DNA from: Stropharia rugosoannulata
Lineage: Eukaryota > Basidiomycota > Agaricomycetes > Agaricales > Strophariaceae
DNA: 64,000 bases
Direction of reading: 5' to 3'
NCBI GenBank assembly: GCA_028532985.1
Contig: JANCIK010000006.1
Location: 3,100,001-3,164,000, forward strand
The translations under genes were made by a program, and so were the position numbers. Numbering within the stretch: position 1 is the first letter of the stretch; each line of letters begins with the position of its first letter. Of the stretch, positions 13,301 through 22,209 are shown in pieces. Below the pieces are notes generated by a model. It searched no databases and had not been told where the DNA came from. It was given only the letters and a program-made list of their open reading frames with translations.

Positions 13301-14543
13301 TATTATTAGAACGTAGGTCGTGCTCCAGAAATAATGTGTGTAATGCGATGCGCTTACCCCCTCTTGTTTTGCCATAGTGTGTAGACTCATTCTGCCTGCC
13401 TCCTGTTCCAGTAACAAAATCAAGATAAACCTCTGTAACAAAATCGTTAGTAATAGGCGCATCGTTGTAGTTTTTTGGATCAGTTGGAGTCGAGAACGGC
13501 GTAAATATGCGGGCGGTCTGGTATGAATGGCTGTGTGCAGCCTTAAAGTGCTGTAAGTACTCCATAAACCGCTGCTGGTACTCAAGTAAATGAAGCTCTA
13601 AATGGCAGAGAATTAATATTTTAATTCAAATCGAAAATAATCGCCTACGTTTGATGTGTTCTGCAAGACCAGCAGATGTAGAAGATAACCGAAATTCGGC
13701 TATTAGCTGGTATAGCTCATGACTAACTGCTGCGCGTTTGAAAAAGTACGGTATACTGTCTGCAGACGCATAACCCCAGATTAGCCTAGCCACGGCAACC
13801 GTTACAGCCACTTACTTGGAATTCTCCAGCGCTCCCACTTATCCCAAAAGACGCAGTTGGTCGTTGCAAAGCAAAATCCTGTTTTACTTTTAGAATCTGC
13901 GACTTGGGCGTCTGCTGCCTTGCACGACTTGCAGCGCAACTGATAGCCAATTGTGCGTTCATTCACCCTCAGTCCATATACATCACGCGCGCCAGTGGCG
14001 TTCCAGCTATCCCATAAGGTATCCGAAGAGTCGCATTGCGGACATTTGCCAGTTAGTGCAGTCGGATAGAACACCCAATGAATGACGGTGATGGGTTTGA
14101 TGTACGCAGTTTCTGGGATAATTTTTGGGGTGGCGTCTTGTCTCCAAATGTGCATGTATGTTGGAGGGACAAATCGAGGACCTAGAAGGGGGATACCCCG
14201 GTTGTTGATGAAGAGTTTTGCATCCTTCTCTTTTGACTTCTTGTTCACAGCCAATATACCTCGTAGGTAATTGGTGTACTCAACCACAGCGGCTTCAAAC
14301 TGAAGCTGAATCTCTGGCGTGGTCCTATTGTCCTTGTTGGATTTCCACGAGTTCACCCGCTTCCCAATCTGTGAAAAATACGCCGTCAGCGCTCCGCTAA
14401 ACAGTTCTCAGCCTGATATTAAGTTGGCTCACATTGTCCGCCCAATCTTTCTCAAACTTAGCTTTAGCTGCCTGGGTAGGCTGTGCTGCTTTGAGAACGG
14501 CCAAGATCGTTGCGGGCTCGAATACATCTCCTCTTTGCGACAT
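10325..14543 (-). CDS. Large DDE-type transposase with two cysteine clusters (DUF6729-like)
   Basis: About nine to ten short-intron exons splice in frame from MSQRGDVFEPATIL (14543) to RKYLRMDCL. The N-terminal part carries a zinc-binding cluster (GKCPQC ... LRCKSC, ~14050-13910) followed by FWDKWERWRIPS. The core then shows SVDNTFKSAAKATVVSKDKR (first Asp), IVDNCCTVQ and VFLDVFHFIRRYG (second Asp) and IALDGSRIEGSHKGWNSI (Glu). That order suggests an RNase-H-like DDE nuclease of the kind I associate with fungal DUF6729/KDZ-type transposons. The C-terminal exon adds a second Cys cluster (PCKRATCTRCC ... GYC). Every splice I tried keeps frame, so it may be active. It lies head to head, 770 bp away, with the TET/JBP-like gene, which suggests both belong to one element. 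The family name is from memory and uncertain; the transposase call is firmer. Confidence 0.7.
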
Positions 14544-14704
14544 AGTAGCTCTGCTTAATGTCTTGTCGAGCTCTCAATGTTCAACTTTGCCTGGCAAATA
14601 TGGCTAATTAGGGGATCTACGATGTCTCGGCAACTCCATGACTAAACACTCACCATAGTGTGGCATCCCTGAAAGCCCTGAGATTTAGCATTGCCTAGAT
14701 AGAT

Positions 14705-14745
14705 CTCAGCTAGCACCAGCAGTTCAATCTGCTGGTGCTGCTGAG
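14705..14745. repeat. Near-perfect hairpin, 17-bp stem
   Basis: The left arm (ctcagctagcaccagcag) pairs with the right arm (ctgctggtgctgctgag) around a six-base ttcaat loop, with one bulged T. It sits 160 bp upstream of the transposase start codon and could be a subterminal transposase-binding site, a transcription control structure or a small fold-back repeat. Confidence 0.8.
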
Positions 14746-15183
14746 ACTAAGTTTCCGACCCTAATATGCACGCCAAGCATGAGCGCCAGCTAAGCGCAGA
14801 GATATTATATTGATAAACAAGCTGCTTTAGGACGCCGAGACGGAATCAAACAAGGCAGTTTGCCGAGACGGAAGTAAACCAAGTTTAGATGAGCGAGCAC
14901 AGAGGACACTATGCAGGTGCAGCAAAGCAGGGCTAGCCGGGCTAGTTGGGTTAGGCATGGATTCAGTTTGGGGCGTAGTACTTTGGGTTCAGGTCGGAGG
15001 CGTGGGCAATAAGGGATTCGATTACAAATAACTACCCACCGTACTACATGTACTAAGTAAAATTTTCTATCACAGTTGTTATACTCTCAACTACTCTCAG
15101 CGCCTGAAGGATCAATCTTCCCCCGGGGGGAAACGCAAGATTCTTCACATCTAAAGTTGCTGATCCCAGGTGAGAAATGATCT

Positions 15184-15224
15184 CTAGGCTGGTTTGAGAG
15201 TTCGTGGCCGGACTCCCAGCCTAG
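15184..15224. repeat. 9-bp inverted repeat upstream of the TET/JBP-like gene
   Basis: The arm ctaggctgg (15184-15192) is matched by ccagcctag (15216-15224), ending 90 bp before the ATG at 15314. The 23-base loop is too short and lacks the arms for a tRNA. It may form a leader hairpin. Confidence 0.6.
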
Positions 15225-15313
15225 TAAAGATTTGTAAAGGCAAAGACTTTACTAACTGCATCCCACACTGCTACGCGTCTTTAGGGCCCTTTTCACCCCA
15301 AGGTTTTGGCATT

Positions 15314-16162
15314 ATGAGCAAGGAAGGTATGTATTCCCTATTAATAGATGCTGTGCAGACTCAAGCGCCGCTTCCTTCGAGGCAGCTCAGGTCAAGGTGC
15401 CAGTGGTGGCTTCAGCAATAGACAGATGCTCCCCCATTTTCTGCGACATCGACTTTGCGGAATTACTGTACTCTGCAATTGATGCAGCAGATACGGATGG
15501 GGAGCTACTGCCGAGTAAGTAAACTAGCCGTCTTTGCCATCTGCACAGCTAGCTCACTTGCCTTAGATGCCGTATGCAGTCACTCTGAATCAACCCAAAG
15601 CGCAAAGCGCACCCAAACAGCTGAGTATTATACAACGCAGACAGCTCAGGATAGCCGCCAACCCCGTCAAAATAAAAGAAGAAGCCGTACTAGGGCTGAG
15701 AAGAAGACCAAAGAGGGGTACACCGCATCTGGCAAAGTAGCGGAAAGGCTGATACCAAAGGCATCCCCCATTCAGACGAAAATCGATGCAGAAAAGTTGC
15801 CTGTAGCACAAGGGGCGTACACGGCTTTGAATAAGCCCATCCTTCCCAGTGTAAACAAGCCGCCTAATATTGCAAAACTGGTTGAGGAAGAGGGATTCTG
15901 CTATGTACCAATCGATACAACCAAGAGGCAAGCCCATTTATGCCACAGTGTAGCCAACCCACAGCACTTACAGGTTACATCTAGGGATGACACGCCTTGG
16001 CCAATCCTGGACAAGAACAGACGCATTATCGCATACATTGGATACCCGCCCAGCAAGAAAGACTACGACCGCGATATACATGAGCTCTTTGGCATAATTA
16101 TAGATGAGTCGAGCGGTGCATTTAGTGCAAATGAGCTTCGGCACAAGCGAGGGGAATTTCAT
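15314..16162 (+). pseudogene. TET/JBP-like 2OG-Fe(II) dioxygenase gene, 5' part, interrupted by transposon
   Basis: Exons 15314-15326, 15386-15514 and 15567-16162 join in frame. They give the N-terminal ~246 residues of a fungal TET/JBP-like (2OG-FeII_Oxy_6 type) protein: MSKEAQVKVPVVAS, a basic Arg/Lys-rich middle, then DTPWPILDKNRRIIAYIGYP, IHELFGI and ELRHKRGEF. The RxxRRG(D/E)F-type motif is where members of this family normally run into the VxFG segment of the oxygenase fold. Here the frame instead enters the inverted repeat of an inserted transposon and stops at 16205-16207. The matching 3' part begins at 27932. TET/JBP enzymes oxidise 5-methylpyrimidines in DNA. Without the 3' part, which holds the iron ligands, this piece cannot be catalytic. 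The start codon is inferred from the first in-frame ATG that splices. Confidence 0.8.
16161..16162. repeat. Left target-site duplication (AT)
   Basis: The AT immediately before the left inverted repeat belongs to a CAT codon of the host gene. Counting it as one copy of a 2-bp duplication is the only reading that restores the host frame. Confidence 0.65.
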
Positions 16163-16181
16163 CAGGAAAATCACTTTTTTG
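16163..16181 (+). repeat. Left terminal inverted repeat of the Plavaka element
   Basis: Sequence caggaaaatcacttttttg; it matches the reverse complement of 27911-27929 at 18 of 19 positions, with one T/A difference at the ninth base. Confidence 0.9.
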
Positions 16182-16462
16182 CCGAGAGCTATTTAAAGAC
16201 ATTTTAGTAACTTTTAGTCCATCGTTTCAAACTAGATTTAATTAAAGCCCCAATCATATCTTTAAATAGCTTGATAGGTCTTCGGCAGTCTTTTTAGCCT
16301 TGCCTTAAACCAAGTATAGCTTTGTAGGTCTCTGTAGGTCTCTTTAGGTCTCTACAAGTCTTTTTTATGTACATTTTCTTATAACCATATAAAACTTGTA
16401 CATTCCACTGTAAAACCATAAATTCTATAGCTATAGGGTAAATTCTAATCTAATTACAAAAA
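16182..16462. repeat. Left subterminal repeat region of the Plavaka element
   Basis: AT-rich and without coding potential. Three closely spaced aggtctct/aggtctc copies lie at ~16325-16360, followed by acaagtctttttt. The same words recur at the other end of the element, as expected for transposase-binding subterminal repeats. Confidence 0.55.
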
Positions 16463-17706
16463 CTAACTAAAGAAAAGTTGCAACTGGTGGTCATTTCTAT
16501 GCAGGTCTTGTCGGGCTCTATTATACAAGTTGATTGGTCGGCAAACCCACCCATTCCAACTCTGGGTATTCTGATCTAATACTTGTCGTTCTGCTAGAAA
16601 CTGTATGCCATCACTGTAACTTTGATCGTCCTTTTCATGCTTATCCTGGATTGTCAGAAAGTAGACTCGTTCCAGTTGAGGCATTGTCGGCGACCAAACA
16701 ACAGACACAAGTGAGGAAACAAAGTCCCTCATATAACCCATACTAGGATTGGTGTCGTACATATGGTAATGTAGCAACCGAGGAGTATAGATAATGACCG
16801 ATTTCAGAAATGAAAGACGACCTAAAGCAGAGGCCCAGTCTCTAGAACACCATGGATATAGTCCAAGACGATTATCCTAATATAAAGAATATGAGTAAAG
16901 ATAGGGTAACATAGAAGTATACAACTAACCTGTATCGGTAGTATTGGCATACAACAGTCATATATAACCTGAAGGTTGACTAAATGGGGACCCAATGAAT
17001 CGACCCATTTATCCAAAACCTCCGAAACCAACCAAGCAACATCACCACAGTGAATTTGTAAGGCTTTTACTTGCATATTGGAGAACATAATCGCATAGAG
17101 TTTCACGATTGTATTCTGTTGGTTGTTGACTCTGGGAATTCGGAACTGCAATGCCCAAATGTTAGCAAATGCATTGGTGCAGCTGGAAAGGCGATGCTGT
17201 CGGTAGAAACTAGTAAAGTCTTCACAGAATTGGAGCTGGGTTGCATATTGGTCCAGTGATGTCAGCGAAGGCATAGTGTTTCGGCTTGCTAACCAAGCCT
17301 TATATCCCAACTGCCGAAAGACACCTCCTGACTTGTAGCTAGGCAGCTCCCAAAACAAAGCTTCTAAAATAATATCCCGAAGCTCAAAGGGAACTATTAC
17401 ATTTCACTACATAAGAATGTATATCACAATCCAAAATAAATACAACATACTTTTCGTCCATCCAGGAGCAATAAGCTCCTGAATCTCTTGCAGTGTTGAG
17501 GATAATATGTATAGCCATGAAAACATATAAGCTATAAGGTGAATACTATGTATTCCGACTAATAGCAGCAGATACGATCAGTAAAGCTTATATTGAGCTG
17601 GCATATAAACATACACTTAGAAAACAGTTCAAAATACACCTGGTGGGTTTGCCGACTAGCTACTATGGGCATTTTGATAGAAAGACAAGAAGTTGTTGTA
17701 GACATT
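16463..17706 (-). CDS. F-box/LRR-like protein carried by the Plavaka element
   Basis: The secure part is two exons: FELRDIILEALFWELPSYKS ... NLQVIYDCCMPILPIQ (~17385-16930) and DNRLGLYPWCSRDWASAL ... LHRNDHQLQLFFS, ending at 16463. The pattern (LR.IILEAL, then an alternation of LQ/LE and TP lines, W..L..L..V.I.TPRLL) resembles fungal F-box proteins with degenerate leucine-rich repeats, which act as substrate adaptors of SCF ubiquitin ligases. A first exon could start at MSTTTSCLSIKMPI (~17706), but I could not join it unambiguously. No role in transposition is known to me, so it is probably passenger DNA. The F-box assignment is weak. Confidence 0.4.
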
Positions 17707-17907
17707 GTAAGAAATGTATGGGTCGATTGAAACAGCACAGAATATAGTAAGCCTACAGCGAAAAACATTTACTGTTTGTGTAACTATAATGATCACCTGA
17801 TTATTTACCCAACTTCGCTATACCAGTACATAATGGGTATCGTTCGCAACCATAGTACAATAGTAGAATGTACTTTGTAAATAATAATGACTAGGAGCTT
17901 TAGTCTA

Positions 17908-19632
17908 CTAATTATCGCCTTCGTGATTCAAAGGCCCTTCAGCTTCAACTTCATCAACCATATTCTCAAACTCCTTTAGGTTTACCTTTCCCTCACAATA
18001 CTTCCTCCAAGCTGCTGCTAAAGTGTTTGAAGTGACGATAGCAGCGACAAGCTGCTGGAAATCAGGGTCTTCAGTGGTCGGATCAACATTGGGGACTCCT
18101 GTTCCATGAAGCCTTTTAGGCTGCCAGACAATACAAGTGTTCGTTGCTTGCTGGATACGAATCCCATATTCTGGAAGAAAGAAGTTTCCTCCATATGACA
18201 CACAGTTATGGGAACGATGCAGGGTAAGCATTGCTCCATATGTGTGGGGGTGACCTTCCTTATGCATATGCCTATAAGTTAAAGTGGATGATCAGAAATG
18301 GAGATATAGCGACAAGAGAAATATACCTTGAATAATTTCTTGTGATAAAAGCTCCTGGTGGGGCAAGACCAGTACCAAAGAAATCATATGACTCATGGGG
18401 CAGAGACACAGTATACTTTGTAACATCGGTAGTTGGAGCCTCCGAATCACCTTCTTTCATTGTCCTCACCGATGATTCTTCATGGCACTCCTGGTAGTTG
18501 TTACCTTCTCCATTGTTTGAAGGAATTTTAAGCACCTTTGAAAAGTTCTTGATATCAGTCGTCACCTCAGGAAGCTGTTTCTCCATAAGCTGCCATATAA
18601 AGGCAAACAAATTGGAACCCTCGATGTTGGCCTCAACCCTTTTATCGTCCGAAAGTTTCTTCTTTGATGCGACGATGTTTCGGACCCAGCCAAACTCGCA
18701 TCGGCTTCTGGCACCTGCAGACCAACCAAGCTGAACAAGCTTCCCAGGATCTTCTTTCTATAAAAAATATTAGTATAAGTTACAAAGACAGTAAACAAGA
18801 ATACCCTAAGATTTCGGCGAATGTCAGTCTGAAACTCGGCAGTATCCTTCGCCCATTTGAGAGCACCCTTATGCTTGCAAAAGCCACGAATAGCAACCCC
18901 AACAATTTCGCCAGTTTCAGAGTCTTCGAGAATCACATTCTCATCGGGACCAATGTCCAAAGAAAGTCTAGAAGGATCAAGCAGATGTAATGGCTTTCGA
19001 GGAATCCTAGCATCGGCCTGTTTGCCTACTGTAAAATGGTCCCTCCATTTGTCCATGATTTCCTGATTCTCGGTGATGATATGCATAGGGGGGGGGTAGT
19101 AGTCGCTTTCAGCCAGTTTCTGAACCTTTACCCTCTTGATGCCTTTAAGAAACTCGTCCTGATCCTTGTTAGTCCAGTTAAGTCTAGTTGCTTTGGTAAA
19201 GTTGGATTTTCTCTTTTTATACGACTTTGCTGCAGTTTTTCCAGCTTTATAGGCAGCAAACAAAGTAGGGAAGCGTGTATGGCGAGGTGGAAGAGCAGAT
19301 GTGATTGTTTCATATATGCTAGGAAAGGAGCTGCCAGAGAAATAGACTGCACCGAGTTCAGAGGCTTTGGCAGAAGCTGCAAAGGCAGCTCTATTATTAG
19401 ATTTGAGATAGCGAAGAGCAGTAGTGTCAGATTCTAGAAACTGAAGTAAGGATTCCAGGTCTTTCTTGGAAATAGTAGAAACAGTAGATTGGGCAATGCG
19501 AGCTTTGGCTGGCTTGAAAGGCGAGCCATTCTGGCGATGTGGTGGTTGCTGATGAAGATTAGATAAAGAATTAAATTTGGCGATCAAGCTTGAACATCGA
19601 TCAGGTAAGCGACACCAGCCAAATACCACCAC
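17908..19632 (-). CDS. 2OG-Fe(II)-oxygenase-like protein carried by the Plavaka element, 5' end unresolved
   Basis: Three exons join in frame. The first (~19600-18810) has a basic region (KSYKKRKSNFTKATRLNW) and the segments DENVILEDSETGEIVGVAIR and FQTDIRRNLR. The second begins KEDPGKLVQLGWSAGARSRC and ends GAFITRNYS. The third reads RHMHKEGHPHTYGAMLTLHR, then YGGNFFLPEYGIRI, IVWQPKRLHGTGVP. The alternation H.HKE, GG.FFLPEYG, W....LHGTG resembles the double-stranded beta-helix core of fungal TET/JBP-related oxygenases, with HKE as candidate H-x-E/D iron ligands and the His of LHGTG as the distal one. No start ATG is visible, so an upstream exon must exist. An oxygenase inside the element that disrupts another oxygenase gene is notable. 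The fold call is moderate; the substrate is unknown. Confidence 0.55.
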
Positions 19633-21252
19633 TGCCCTTACTCTTTCTGTCCTGTTTCTGTCTTTTTACTGGCTTTGGGCCCACTCAACCCTTTCCTGCT
19701 AGTGGATCTAAAGACATTGGTAATACACTTCTTACAGGCTATAGTGGGGTTTTAATCTTGCTTAAGTCATAGTAAGATGTGGATTGCTAGTGTCTGGGAG
19801 ATAACCATAGTGCAAAGGGTGTAGGCTGGGGATATAGCATTCTTCTCACATTTGCACCTTCAAGAACATCTTAGTCCTCTGCAAACCATCTCCAAGATCA
19901 TGCCAATCCATCCTGTACTAGACAAGTACCATCTTATAGGTGTCAAGTGCCCTTAGGACACAATTTTCGTCATATATCTGCCAATAACCAACCAAACAGT
20001 ATGATTTTAGCATTTCCTGATTCGTCTCATTAATACCTATCCAACAGTACCATTCATTGCGCGATTTAGTGGGTATAAAGGCGATGTCGATACAGGTGTC
20101 CTCCTTCCTCTAGATGGGACAGATTAATTCATAGGTGCGCTTCCAGCTGTCCTGAGTCCTTCAAACTTTGGGAACACTTACTGAACTACATTAGGTACCT
20201 GCCTCTACGACGGCTTAATTTATGGAGCAACCAAGCGTCCTGTACCTCAAGTTATTGTCCAACTTCGGAGTTTTGAGGTATCTCATTGATTCTGACATAG
20301 GTTCGTCTTCCATCTCTTCAATTCTTGCAATGCTGAATTCACCTTGATTGTAGCTTTCCAACGAGCCCTCAAACGCTTCATATCATTGCCTGGAACCCGA
20401 AATCACTTATGTGCTCCTCCTCCTCCTCCCTCCCCCAGGTAAAGTACTTCATATCTTGGGTTCCTGTTCGTATTTTTACCTAATTCTTTTTAGAGTCTTT
20501 TACTACACATAGTTATAGACTATTCGTCTAGGTTTCGGCAGCCGATAAGCCCTCAATATCCGACCTCCTTAATGACCATATGGCTACTGCTGCAGAGTTA
20601 AATATCATCCCCTTCCTTCAATTTTCAACAAAGGCTTTCGCAACTTGGCATGTTTATTCACCATCTATGTGGGGTTTGAACGCGTTCCTTACACAAATTT
20701 TGAGATTCCTGGATGCCTGTGAGTAGCCATGTCCTCCTCCATCTCCCTGTCTTGGACTAATTTTGCTCTAAGTCAAGAACAACTTCCTCAATTGCCTCGC
20801 GGTTTTTTGGAGCATCTTCATGTTGATTCAAGCTTTCTAACGAGCCCTTGAACGCGTTATTCCGAGCAGAATTATCATCTTCATAAGCGCCCTATCAATG
20901 TTTTGTATAATATGTATCTAGTCTTGTTAGGGTCAATATATAACTTGTTTTGTATAAGAATTTTCAATAGTACTTGTTAAATGGCAAATGCATTTCATGT
21001 ATTTTGCATACCAAATCAATCAATATTACATTCACAACTCTGCCCAAAGTTTCCTGTTGTAGTCCGGAATCATTAACAATAATCACATGATTTATTTACC
21101 AGCTTGAGACCTTTCACTTGACTTCGCTGAAACCCCAAATTTCATGCTTCCCAATAGTGATGAGGTTGAAAGCTCAGTTTACTATGAGCAAGAAAGAGTA
21201 ATTACTATAACCTTGCCATTCCCGAAACAGCCTGCTAATTACTAGTACTTAT
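19633..21252. other. Long stretch of the Plavaka element without recognised genes
   Basis: About 1.6 kb lies between divergently arranged cargo genes. It has no long open frame. An imperfect direct repeat built on agctttcyaacgagccct occurs at ~20351-20376 and ~20830-20855. It should include promoters in both directions and possibly missing 5' exons of the flanking genes. No C2H2 finger exon, as often precedes Plavaka transposases, could be found. Confidence 0.45.
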
Positions 21253-21819
21253 AGTATTTGCTTGCTCCTGCTACTTCCGATGATGCAGCTCCTGAGAACA
21301 TTGACTCTTCCGACTCTTCCCAAGTATGTATTTCTCTATGTCTATTCCGAATCTACTAAGTCCTACCAGCATTGTCTGTCATTGGATTATGCAATACTCC
21401 ATCCTGAAGACTTCTCAGATCGTAGTGAATATTACAATGCTTATACTTTGAAATATAATAGATGGCCCCAATTTTCGGATGAACAGGTATGTACTATTTC
21501 AAAATCGCACTTATACAAACTGCCTCCAAACTGCTATTGCTAATATACTATTCATACTATTTAGCTTACATTGCCATATTGGCCCAGACCAGCTGCCAAC
21601 AAAAGACTAAAGGCCAAATGTATTGAGCTGCAGCAAACGACACTTCGGTACCATCGGCGATTGTATCGTAAGTCAAAAGCTTTGGAAGCCATTTATCGCC
21701 ATAAGAGCAATAAAAGAGTAAAGCTTCTTGCATTGCTTCGACAAAAGCAGCTTCTATTAGCAAAAACGATCAGATATGCAAAGAAGACCTTAGCTTACTC
21801 ACGGAAATATACTATATAA
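21253..21819 (+). CDS. Small basic coiled-coil protein in the Plavaka element
   Basis: I do not recognise it. The best-supported piece is FSDRSEYYNAYTLKYNRW spliced at a gtatgt...tttag intron (~21487-21564). It joins LTLPYWPRPAANKRLKAKC and a very basic helix (LYRKSKALEAIYRHKSNKR ... KTLAYSRKYTI, stop at 21819). An acidic N-terminal exon (APATSDDAAPENIDSSDSSQ) may precede it. The 5' structure is unresolved. The Lys/Arg-rich helix could bind DNA, but that is inference. Confidence 0.4.
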
Positions 21820-22209
21820 ATAGGTATGTTAAATCGATTTGGTGTATATGGTTGGCAATCGTGAGCTTACAGCTTTTAATAGCACAATTGTAATTGGTAC
21901 TTTAGATATATGTGTGAGAATGCAACCGAGAGTTGTACCAAAACCCCCACTATCTCTCTTGGAGTCTGATAAGCAATGCCCAACTTTGAATGCCCTGCTG
22001 GATGCGAAAGATTTTTCAAAACCTGGGGTGGGGTAAATGCCCATTTAACCTCATCATGATCTTGCTCCTGGTATATGGAGGAAAAACTAGAGGATTTGAA
22101 TGCTGAAAACACCTACGAGATACAAGAAAATGCCCCAATACAGTACGACCTTGGATCCAACGACAACATTGCTAGCAGTGCCCTGAATACTGGACAGCAA
22201 GCTAGTAAC

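Larger units (their letters stand above)
14544..15313. promoter_or_regulatory. Divergent promoter region between transposase and TET/JBP-like gene
   Basis: About 770 bp separate the two start codons. It contains a long hairpin (14705-14745), two nearby copies of gccgagacggaa followed by an A-rich stretch at ~14830-14880, and an inverted repeat at 15184-15224 in the presumed 5' leader of the plus-strand gene. No coding sequence is seen. Confidence 0.5.

Noticed and set aside
15184..15224. tRNA gene in the leader of the TET/JBP-like gene
   Set aside because: The paired arms span only 41 nt and lack D and T-psi-C arms.
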